In this document: positions 32,541-38,862 of the stretch, piece after piece
How the letters are laid out: each line of letters starts with the position of its first letter
Position numbering within the stretch: the stretch's first letter is position 1
Assembly: GCA_017456545.1 (NCBI GenBank)
Contig: JAFTJE010000037.1
Coordinates: 1-38,862, forward strand
Source: Clostridia bacterium
GTDB lineage: Bacteria; Bacillota; Clostridia; Oscillospirales; CAG-272
Direction of reading: 5' to 3'
Length of the DNA stretch: 38,862 bases
Notes under the pieces: generated by a model
The model's database searches: none
What the model was told of the DNA's origin: nothing
The model's input: only the letters and a program-made list of their open reading frames with translations
Translations under genes and position numbers: made by a program

Positions 32541-33842
32541 TTATTTAATAATAGAGTAGATTAATTCAGATGGCTCCGTCCTGCTTTCTGAAAATTCAAA
32601 GGAAGCGTCAAGAGTATTTTTACAGGGGGTAATTGCATTTTCATCGGAGGTGTAAAGTATGGCAAGGGTATCGCCGATATTTACTCTGTCTCCTTTTTTA
32701 ACACGCAATTCTATTCCTGCGTAAAGGTCGATTTTATCCTCCTTGGTTCGTCTGCCTGCACCGAGAAGCATGGAGGCAATGCCTACTGATTCTGCGTGAA
32801 TTTCAGACACATAGCCCGACATTTTCGAGATATATTCCACTTTAATCGGGGAGGAGAGGAGCTTTTCGGGACTTTGAAGATAGCTTATATCCCCACCCTG
32901 GGCACTTATCCATTCCTCCATTTTGGAATAGGCCTTGCCGTTTTTTACATTTTCTATGCACATTTCCCTTGACCTTTCATAGGGGAGGGACAGGGAGGAT
33001 GAAGCAATGCTTGCACTAAGCTCTATGCATAGCTCGTACAGGTCGGAGTGGCTCTTTCCCTTAAGAACGGAAACAGCCTCATATACCTCCAGAGAATTAC
33101 CCACAAAATAGCCGAGGGGAGAGCTCATATCCGTGACAAGAGCCCTTATATTTTTGTTAAAGCCCTTACCGATATCCACCATAGCTTCGGCAAGAGTACA
33201 GGAATCCTCAAGGGATTTCATAAATGCACCGTTTCCCGTCTTTACATCAAGAACAATGGTGTCAGCCCCCGACGCCAGCTTTTTTGACATGATGCTGGAT
33301 GCAATAAGGGGGATTGAGTCCACCGTGGCTGTAACATCACGAAGGGCATATAGCTTTTTGTCAGCAGGGGTCAGATTTCCACTTTGTCCTGTTACGCATA
33401 TACCGATGCTTTTTACAGTGTTAAGAAATTCATCTGTGGAAAGGGTAGCTCTGTATCCCTTTATGGATTCAAGCTTATCCACAGTTCCACCGGTAAAGCC
33501 GAGACCTCTGCCCGACATTTTCGCAACATTGATACCCAAAGAAGCAACTATGGGTGCCACTATAAGAGTTGTTTTATCTCCTACACCGCCTGTGCTGTGC
33601 TTATCTGCACATACTCCGTCAATGGCAGAAAGGTCAACCCTATCTCCCGAGTTCAGCATAGCCTCGGTAAGGCAGAGTGTTTCCTCCCTTGTCATGGAAT
33701 TAATACATATTGCCATAAGAAGGGCAGATGCCTGATAGTCAGGTATTGTGCCTTTACAGTATCCGTCTATGAAGAAATCTATTTCCTCCTTTGTAAGAGG
33801 TTTACCCATTCTTTTTTTGTATATAATATCGTACATTCTCAT
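32541..33842 (-). CDS. pdp: Pyrimidine-nucleoside phosphorylase
   Basis: This enzyme splits thymidine, deoxyuridine and uridine with phosphate into base and (deoxy)ribose-1-phosphate. The 433-residue protein has the signature KHSTGGVGDK (81-90), the MSGRGLGFTGGTVDKLES segment, and the C-terminal domain typical of the thymidine/pyrimidine phosphorylase family. Position after deoC, deoD, deoB and cdd supports the role. GAGG lies just upstream of the start. Whether it prefers thymidine (deoA) or all pyrimidines (pdp) cannot be told with certainty. Confidence 0.95.
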   Translation of the reverse strand: MRMYDIIYKKRMGKPLTKEEIDFFIDGYCKGTIPDYQASALLMAICINSMTREETLCLTEAMLNSGDRVDLSAIDGVCADKHSTGGVGDKTTLIVAPIVASLGINVAKMSGRGLGFTGGTVDKLESIKGYRATLSTDEFLNTVKSIGICVTGQSGNLTPADKKLYALRDVTATVDSIPLIASSIMSKKLASGADTIVLDVKTGNGAFMKSLEDSCTLAEAMVDIGKGFNKNIRALVTDMSSPLGYFVGNSLEVYEAVSVLKGKSHSDLYELCIELSASIASSSLSLPYERSREMCIENVKNGKAYSKMEEWISAQGGDISYLQSPEKLLSSPIKVEYISKMSGYVSEIHAESVGIASMLLGAGRRTKEDKIDLYAGIELRVKKGDRVNIGDTLAILYTSDENAITPCKNTLDASFEFSESRTEPSELIYSIIK

Positions 33843-33874
33843 TTCAGTACCTCATTTTCCTTTGGGAGTGTGGA

Positions 33875-34285
33875 TTATTTTATGCTGTTTCCTGAAAATC
33901 CGTTAGGAAAAAGCTCCTTTATTGTGTAGGTTAAAGTGCTTTTACCGTTGTACAGTATTATTTTGAAGTCGTCCCTGCACAGCTCGGCAATAAACTGCCT
34001 GCATATGCCACATGGATAACAGTAATCCGTGATTTTCCCGTTCTTGCCACCAACTATGCAAATGGCAGAAAAATCACGCTTTCCGTCGCTGACAGCCTTT
34101 GATAGAGCAACTCTTTCTGCACAAACGGTACCACCGTAGGAGGCATTTTCAACATTGCATCCTGTATATATTTCTCCGTCACTGCAAAGCAGAGCAGAGC
34201 CTACCTTAAAGGAGGAGTAGGGTGCATAGGCATTTTTGAGACCCTCCTGAGCCTTTTCGATTAAAATATCGATGGAAGTGTTCAT
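33875..34285 (-). CDS. cdd: Cytidine deaminase
   Basis: Cytidine deaminase converts cytidine and deoxycytidine to uridine and deoxyuridine, feeding pdp. The 136-residue protein is the tetrameric short type. The zinc-binding motifs are Cys55-Ala-Glu57 and PCGIC with Cys92 and Cys95. The start overlaps the deoB stop as ATGA, with GGAGG upstream inside deoB. Confidence 0.96.
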   Translation of the reverse strand: MNTSIDILIEKAQEGLKNAYAPYSSFKVGSALLCSDGEIYTGCNVENASYGGTVCAERVALSKAVSDGKRDFSAICIVGGKNGKITDYCYPCGICRQFIAELCRDDFKIILYNGKSTLTYTIKELFPNGFSGNSIK

Positions 34286-35481
34286 ATTTTATCCTCCGTA
34301 TCAAGTCGTGTAATGGCATAGGGAGAAAGTATTTTTTGCTTGAAGCTTTTACCTGTTTTAATAGGATTTTGGCAGAAAAATTCAGTAACGGTAGCAGAAA
34401 TATCTGCAAAAGTATCTCTTGTACCAAGATTTACAGGCAAAACTCCTCGTCCGTATATAAGCAGGGGAGTATATTCTCGTGTGTGGTCGGTGCTGATATC
34501 TCCGGGGTCACAGCCGTGGTCGGCTGTTATAATCAGCATATCGTCGTCACAAAGATTTACTAAAATATCTTTGAGCCTTGAATCAAAATAGGAGAGAGCC
34601 TCGGCATAGCCGTCCACATCGTTTCTGTGCCCGTAGAGCATATCGTAATCCACCAGATTTACAAAGCACAAGCCCGAGAAATCCTTTTTCAGAAGAGAAA
34701 GGGTAATATCTATTCCTTCCTTATTTGAATGGGAGGGATAATGCTGTGTAATACCTCTGCCCACAAAGATATCATTGATTTTACCTACGGAAATTACATC
34801 ATATCCGTCCTTCGATATTTTGTCAAGCATAGTGGTGCCTGTGGGCTCTAAGGAAAAATCCCGTCTGTCGGCTGTTCTCCTGTAGGGAAAATCCCCTGTA
34901 AAGGGTCTTGCTATAACTCTGCCAACCCCGTCCTTGCCGCAAAGGAGCTTTCTTGCTATCCTGCAGTAATCATATAGCTGTGATACGGGCACTATATCCT
35001 CGTGGGCAGCTATCTGAAATACGCTGTCGGCTGAGGTATATACTATCAGCTTTCCCGTTTCTATATGCTCCCTGCCGTAATCCCTTATAACCTCTGTGCC
35101 CGAGTAGGGCTTGTTACAAATCACTTCACGGCCACACAGGGCAGAGAACCTGTTGAGTAGTTCTTTACTAAAGCCGTTTGGGTATGTGGGCATAGGTGTG
35201 TCCGATATAATTCCACTTATCTCCCAGTGTCCGACAGTAGTATCCTTACCCATGGATTTTTCCATACATCTGCCAAAAGCACCCAGGGGAGTGTCTGTTT
35301 TTTCAATACAGTCAATCCCGTCTATATTACCAAGACCGAGGCTTATCATATTAGGAATATATAGCTTATCCGATTTTGACACGCTTTTTAGAGTGTTAGC
35401 TCCCTCGTCCGAAAACAAGTGTGCGTCGGGCAGAGCTCCTATTCCAAAGCTGTCAAGAACTATTAAAAATATTCTTCTCAT
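34282..35481 (-). CDS. deoB: Phosphopentomutase
   Basis: DeoB converts (deoxy)ribose-1-phosphate to the 5-phosphate, linking the phosphorylases to DeoC. The 399-residue protein has alkaline-phosphatase-superfamily metal motifs: VLDSFGIGALPDA at the N-terminus, and ITADHGCDP with a following H near the C-terminus. The start at 35481 overlaps the deoD stop (ATGA) and matches the family start MRRIFLIVLDS; an ATG at 35496 would add five residues but is not needed. Confidence 0.96.
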   Translation of the reverse strand: MRRIFLIVLDSFGIGALPDAHLFSDEGANTLKSVSKSDKLYIPNMISLGLGNIDGIDCIEKTDTPLGAFGRCMEKSMGKDTTVGHWEISGIISDTPMPTYPNGFSKELLNRFSALCGREVICNKPYSGTEVIRDYGREHIETGKLIVYTSADSVFQIAAHEDIVPVSQLYDYCRIARKLLCGKDGVGRVIARPFTGDFPYRRTADRRDFSLEPTGTTMLDKISKDGYDVISVGKINDIFVGRGITQHYPSHSNKEGIDITLSLLKKDFSGLCFVNLVDYDMLYGHRNDVDGYAEALSYFDSRLKDILVNLCDDDMLIITADHGCDPGDISTDHTREYTPLLIYGRGVLPVNLGTRDTFADISATVTEFFCQNPIKTGKSFKQKILSPYAITRLDTEDKI

Positions 35482-36203
35482 AGCTTTATGGCACATTCCA
35501 GTGCGAGGGTCATCATTTCTGTAAAGGTAGTCTGTCTTTCCTCGGCTGTTGTTGATTCTCCTGTAATGAGGTGATCGGATATTGTACAGATAGCGAGGGC
35601 TCTTTTTCCAAGACGGGATGCAGTCATATAAAGTCCTGCAGCCTCCATTTCAACAGCCATAACTCCCATTTTTGACCATTTTGGCGTGGAGCTCTCCACA
35701 TCGGGGTCGGAGTAGAAGCTGTCGGAGGAGAGTATGTTTCCCACATGGAAGGAAAGCCCCATTTTTTCTGCCTCGTCGCAGAACACCTTGAGTAAATCAT
35801 ATGAGCAAATCGGCGCAAGGGTGCCCGGCAAATCAAATTGAGCTGCAAAATTGGAATTTGTACACGCCCCCATGCCTATTACTATATCACGCACCTTAAT
35901 ATCCTCACGCATAGCTCCGGCAGAGCCTACTCTGATAATATTTTCAACGCCGAAAACCGTATAGAGCTCATGGGAGTATATACCGATAGAGGGAATGCCC
36001 ATGCCACTTGCCATTATGCTTATCCTTTTGCCCTTGTAGGTACCTGTATATCCGTTTATGCCACGGACAGAGTTTACAAGCACGGGGTCCTCAAGGAAAT
36101 TTTCTGCCATAAATTTTGCTCTTAGAGGGTCTCCCGGCATAAGAACGGTTTTTGCAAAATCCTCGGGGGAGGCATTAATATGAGGTGTCGGATAATTCTT
36201 CAT
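35478..36203 (-). CDS. deoD: Purine nucleoside phosphorylase DeoD type
   Basis: This enzyme splits purine (deoxy)nucleosides with phosphate. The 241-residue protein is the hexameric DeoD type, with the phosphate-binding PGDPLRAKF (23-31), RVGSAGAM and MAVEMEAAGLY segments, and an ISDH segment with the catalytic Asp. The first 29 bases overlap the end of deoC in another frame; AAGGAG eight bases before ATG 36203, inside deoC, supports this start. It overlaps deoB by four bases. Confidence 0.96.
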   Translation of the reverse strand: MKNYPTPHINASPEDFAKTVLMPGDPLRAKFMAENFLEDPVLVNSVRGINGYTGTYKGKRISIMASGMGIPSIGIYSHELYTVFGVENIIRVGSAGAMREDIKVRDIVIGMGACTNSNFAAQFDLPGTLAPICSYDLLKVFCDEAEKMGLSFHVGNILSSDSFYSDPDVESSTPKWSKMGVMAVEMEAAGLYMTASRLGKRALAICTISDHLITGESTTAEERQTTFTEMMTLALECAIKL

Positions 36204-36855
36204 TGCTTTTCTCCTTAACTATTTTTACAATTCGGCTTGTGCCGAGGCGGGAGGCACCCAATGCGATAAATTCCTCTGCGTCTGCAAGGGAGGATATACC
36301 TCCTGCTGCCTTGATTTTTACATTTTCAGCCACATGGTCGGCAAAAAGCTTAATATCCTCGGCTGTGGCACCACCCTTGGAAAAGCCTGTGGAGGTTTTT
36401 ATATAGTCTGCCCCGGACCTTGAAACTATGTCACACATAATTATTTTTTCCTCGTCGGATAAAAGACAGCACTCTATTATAACCTTCAGTATTTTATTCC
36501 CGCATACCTGCTTAAGAGACTTAAGCTCCTCAAGGATTTTATCGTATTTTTTGTCCTTAAGGTCACAAATATTTATTACCGTATCTATTTCATCGGCACC
36601 GTCGGCTATATATGATTTTGCCTCAAAGCATTTTACCTCCTTTGAGGAATATCCGTTGGGAAAGCCGATAACGGTGCATATCTTCATCCTGTCACCCACA
36701 TATTCCTTGGCAGTCCTTACAAAGGCACCGGGTATGCATACGGAGGCTGTGCCGTAGGCTATGGCATCATCACAGAGAGCAAGAATTTCCTTTTCTGTGC
36801 AATCCTGCCTTAGTAATGTATGGTCCACTCTTGATAAAATATTTACTATATTCAC
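36175..36855 (-). CDS. deoC: Deoxyribose-phosphate aldolase
   Basis: DeoC cleaves deoxyribose-5-phosphate into acetaldehyde and glyceraldehyde-3-phosphate. The 226-residue TIM-barrel protein keeps the Schiff-base Lys153 (YIKTSTGF), the partner Lys182 (IKAAGGI) and Asp91 (EIDTVIN), aligned with Lys167, Lys201 and Asp102 of the E. coli enzyme. It is the first gene of the minus-strand operon. Its start follows AGGAGG by about seven bases. Confidence 0.96.
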   Translation of the reverse strand: MNIVNILSRVDHTLLRQDCTEKEILALCDDAIAYGTASVCIPGAFVRTAKEYVGDRMKICTVIGFPNGYSSKEVKCFEAKSYIADGADEIDTVINICDLKDKKYDKILEELKSLKQVCGNKILKVIIECCLLSDEEKIIMCDIVSRSGADYIKTSTGFSKGGATAEDIKLFADHVAENVKIKAAGGISSLADAEEFIALGASRLGTSRIVKIVKEKSNEELSDTSY

Positions 36856-36887
36856 AAATAGCTCCTCCTTAGAGTTCTATATATTTT

Positions 36888-36916
36888 ATTCTATCACATT
36901 TACTGTAAAAAATCAA
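36888..36916 (-). promoter_or_regulatory. Promoter of the deo operon
   Basis: On the minus strand, TTGATT (36916-36911) and TAGAAT (36893-36888) are separated by 17 bases, 32 bases before the deoC start. No DeoR gene or clear operator is visible next to it. Confidence 0.6.
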
Positions 36917-36977
36917 CAATATTCACACATAGTGCCACTTTTTTTCAAAAAATTGGTGAGAAATCAATAAATTGACC

Positions 36978-37006
36978 TTGCAACAAATTTTATTATATGG
37001 TACAAT
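36978..37006 (+). promoter_or_regulatory. Promoter of the E2-like gene
   Basis: TTGCAA (36978-36983) and TACAAT (37001-37006) are separated by 17 bases. The promoter is divergent to the deo promoter, with about 60 bases between the two -35 boxes. Confidence 0.6.
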
Positions 37007-37042
37007 AAAGATAATGTAGACTTACGAAAGAGAGGTTTCGCT

Positions 37043-38017
37043 ATGAGTGAAGAGATTACTGTTGTAGAACAAAATAACGAAGAAGCCCCCCTTACAAAAA
37101 AGGAATTAAAGGCTAAAAGAAAAGCCGAAAAGCAAGAGGAGAAGCTGAAGAAAAAGGCGAAAAAGCTCCGTGAGAAGGATAAATTCCGTAGGGTGCGTAA
37201 GATTGCTCCCTATAACCGACTTATCCCTTATATTATGGAAACCCGTAATACCTCTCAAAACTTTATATTCGATACTATTGATATGGAAAAAATAGATAAG
37301 TATATAAAGAGAAAGCAGGAGGAGGGTCTTACCAATCTTACTCTTATGCATATTATAGTTGCCGCATACTGTCGCACATGCTCTCAACGACCTGCCCTTA
37401 ACAGATTTATCAGAGGTCAGAAGATTTATACCCGCAGGAAGGTAGAGGTATGCTTGGCTATTAAGAGGGAGATGTCCCTTGAGTCCCCAGATACCGTTGT
37501 AAAGGTTATGCTTGACCCTGCCGATACTATTGAGGATGTATATAATGCATTTAACGAAAAGATAGAGGGATACAGAAATCATCCTAACAGCTCATTTGAC
37601 AAGCTTGCAAAGGTGCTAAATTTTATCCCCGGTATATTCTTACGCTGGACTATAAGGCTGTTAAGATTCCTTGATTATCTCGGACTTTTGCCGAGGGCAC
37701 TTACAAAGCTCAGCCCCTTCCACGGCTCTATGTTTATTACATCTATGGGCTCCTTGGGTATTCCTCCCATAGTTCACCATTTGTACGATTTTGGTACGGT
37801 GCCCGTATTTATCGCCTTCGGCTCGAAGCAGAGGGAGTTTAAGGTAAGGGCAGACGGAAGCGTGTACAAGCATAGCTATGTTGACGCTACCTATAATCTT
37901 GATGAGAGAATTTGTGACGGATATTATTATGCATCTGCAATGCGTTATATGAGAAATGTGTATAAGAATCCCGATTCTCTTGACAAACCACCGGAAAAGG
38001 TTATTTACGATATTTAA
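37043..38017 (+). CDS. Orphan E2-type acyltransferase-fold protein lacking catalytic His
   Basis: This 324-residue protein resembles the catalytic domain of 2-oxoacid dehydrogenase E2 subunits (chloramphenicol acetyltransferase fold), roughly residues 60-315. There is no lipoyl domain and no neighbouring E1 or E3 gene. The N-terminal 50 residues are very rich in Lys and Glu and probably coiled coil. In the active-site motif DHRxxDG the sequence reads DERICDG, so Glu288 replaces the catalytic His; Asp292 and Gly293 remain. Family members of this kind are annotated as E2 in many Firmicutes, but the true activity is unknown. GAGAGG precedes the ATG. A terminator follows. Confidence 0.8.
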   Translation: MSEEITVVEQNNEEAPLTKKELKAKRKAEKQEEKLKKKAKKLREKDKFRRVRKIAPYNRLIPYIMETRNTSQNFIFDTIDMEKIDKYIKRKQEEGLTNLTLMHIIVAAYCRTCSQRPALNRFIRGQKIYTRRKVEVCLAIKREMSLESPDTVVKVMLDPADTIEDVYNAFNEKIEGYRNHPNSSFDKLAKVLNFIPGIFLRWTIRLLRFLDYLGLLPRALTKLSPFHGSMFITSMGSLGIPPIVHHLYDFGTVPVFIAFGSKQREFKVRADGSVYKHSYVDATYNLDERICDGYYYASAMRYMRNVYKNPDSLDKPPEKVIYDI

Positions 38018-38034
38018 CCGTAATTTTTACAAGC

Positions 38035-38088
38035 AAAAGAGAGGCATCGTGAACGAAACCGAGTTCACTCTTGACTCTCTTTTTTTTG
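38035..38088 (+). terminator. Terminator after the E2-like gene
   Basis: AAAAGAGAG (38035-38043) pairs with CTCTCTTTT (38075-38083), with an inner GTGAAC/GTTCAC stem (38049-38054 with 38063-38068), and a long T-run follows. The next 67 bases hold no feature. Confidence 0.88.
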
Positions 38089-38155
38089 TTGTGCACAATA
38101 GTAAATTCGCAATGCTGTAGGCCAAAAGCACATTTTATTAATAATCAAGATGGCA

Positions 38156-38378
38156 CTTGTTGACAAAGTGACCGTAATATGGTAAAATATTCTAAAAGAG
38201 CTAAATATAATTTACTGAATAATTTTGAAAAATCAATTTGATTACAATACAAAAATATATAAACCCCGGTCAGCGAAATATTTATAAAATCAGGAGGGAA
38301 AGCTATGAAAAAACTACTATATACAATATTAACAATACTTCTGTGTCTGACCTCCTTTATGCTTATTTCCTGTGGGGA
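38156..38378 (+). repeat. Copy 2 of promoter-leader-signal peptide cassette
   Basis: This is nearly identical to 30475-30688, covering promoter, leader, ribosome-binding site and signal peptide. The main difference is an extra stretch of about nine bases near 38246-38258, and scattered substitutions. Downstream of the lipobox the two genes diverge sharply. Confidence 0.9.
38160..38188 (+). promoter_or_regulatory. Promoter of LRR lipoprotein 2
   Basis: TTGACA (38160-38165) and TAAAAT (38183-38188) are separated by 17 bases, identical in both boxes and spacer to the promoter at 30479. Confidence 0.78.
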
Positions 38379-38862
38379 GGAGGATACCACAACTGTTAAG
38401 CCTCCAGAGTTTAGCATTACATACAAGCCGGACGGTGGAACAAGCAACGAAGAAAATCCCGGTGGGTATAACACGGGAGATAAAATTAGATTAACTGTTC
38501 CCGAGAAGGAAGGATATGTGTTTGGTGGATGGTACACAGAGCCCGACTTTAAGAATATCCTGTTAGAGATTAATGAGGATACGACAGGCGACTTAACTCT
38601 TTATGCCTTATGGCATCATCCCGAAGGATGCTTCAGCTTTGAGCTTGACGGTGATTCCTACAAGGTAGTAGGTGGTCATAAAAATATGGAGTATCTGTTT
38701 ATTCCTTCAACCTACAGGGGATTACCTGTTACATCAATAGGCGATGATGCTTTTGAGAAACACGATAATCTTGTGTATGTGTATATTCCCGATAGCGTAA
38801 CCAACATAGACTGGGGAGCTTTCTCTTATTGTAAATACCTTGAGGAAATAAGAATTCCCAAT
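38305..38862 (+). CDS. LRR lipoprotein with InlB-type B repeat, cut by window end
   Basis: The reading frame is open from ATG 38305 to the end of the window (186 codons), so the C-terminus is missing. Residues 1-23 form a lipoprotein signal peptide with an LISC lipobox, as in the gene at 30615. Residues about 37-102 look like an InlB B-repeat (Listeria-Bacteroides repeat, PF09479 type), with the YKPDGG start and the GYVFGGWYTEPDF motif, ending in LYALW. After that BspA-type LRR repeats begin (IPSTYRGLPVTSIGDDAF). It is a membrane-anchored surface protein of unknown ligand. The gene has its own copy of the shared promoter cassette. Confidence 0.88.
   Translation, partial: MKKLLYTILTILLCLTSFMLISCGEEDTTTVKPPEFSITYKPDGGTSNEENPGGYNTGDKIRLTVPEKEGYVFGGWYTEPDFKNILLEINEDTTGDLTLYALWHHPEGCFSFELDGDSYKVVGGHKNMEYLFIPSTYRGLPVTSIGDDAFEKHDNLVYVYIPDSVTNIDWGAFSYCKYLEEIRIPN

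Overview
The window comes from a low- to mid-GC, endospore-forming Firmicute of class Clostridia, most like uncultured gut Oscillospiraceae/Ruminococcaceae-type bacteria (inference). The basis is the Clostridia-type order of the ribosomal-protein genes, strong GGAGG ribosome-binding sites, TTGACA/TATAAT-like promoters, the sporulation genes spoIIR and spoVM, a RemA/YicC/Gmk/omega housekeeping cluster, a GH127 arabinofuranosidase and BspA-type leucine-rich-repeat lipoproteins. TGA is the normal stop of many genes here, so the code is standard.

Layout. (1) 27-7482 is the distal part of the ribosomal-protein super-operon: rpsE, rpmD, rplO, secY, adk, map, infA, rpmJ, rpsM, rpsK, rpsD, rpoA, rplQ, closed by a strong terminator. 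(2) 7483-11630 is a separately promoted pair of ABC exporter half-transporters with a 240-nt leader that holds a palindrome inside the promoter and a short upstream ORF. (3) 11677-13760 is a lone GH127 gene whose stop codon lies inside a multi-hairpin repeat element; a bidirectional terminator separates it from the convergent genes pncC and pfkA. (4) 15518-18714 holds a tiny Thr-rich lipoprotein, spoIIR, a DUF5685 protein, a J-domain/TPR protein with a Cys-rich tail, and a small membrane protein. (5) 18782-30340 is one long housekeeping run: yicC, remA, gmk, rpoZ, priA (interrupted by an in-frame TGA), def, fmt, rsmB, rlmN, a PP2C phosphatase, a Ser/Thr kinase without PASTA domains, rsgA and the 25-residue spoVM. 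(6) 30475-31652 is a BspA-type LRR lipoprotein. (7) 31787-36916 on the minus strand is a nucleoside-salvage operon, deoC-deoD-deoB-cdd-pdp plus a PHP-domain protein. (8) 36978-38088 is an E2-like acyltransferase-fold protein lacking the catalytic His. (9) 38156-38862 is a second LRR lipoprotein, cut by the window end, that shares promoter, leader and signal peptide with the gene at 30615.

How the genes work together. Region 1 builds ribosomes, the translocon and RNA polymerase alpha. Region 5 combines nucleotide supply (gmk), RNA polymerase omega, replication restart (priA), N-terminal formyl-Met handling (def, fmt), rRNA/tRNA modification (rsmB, rlmN), ribosome assembly (rsgA) and phospho-signalling (PP2C and kinase). 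Region 7 converts deoxynucleosides to bases, acetaldehyde and glyceraldehyde-3-phosphate, which can enter glycolysis. The two LRR lipoproteins form a small surface-protein family with copied regulatory DNA.

Most notable for follow-up: the sporulation-type promoter and Shine-Dalgarno of spoIIR nested inside an upstream terminator; the nonsense codon in priA; the ABC exporter leader; the hairpin repeat fused to the GH127 stop; and the duplicated promoter-signal-peptide cassette. No CRISPR array, tRNA, rRNA, transposase or phage gene was seen.
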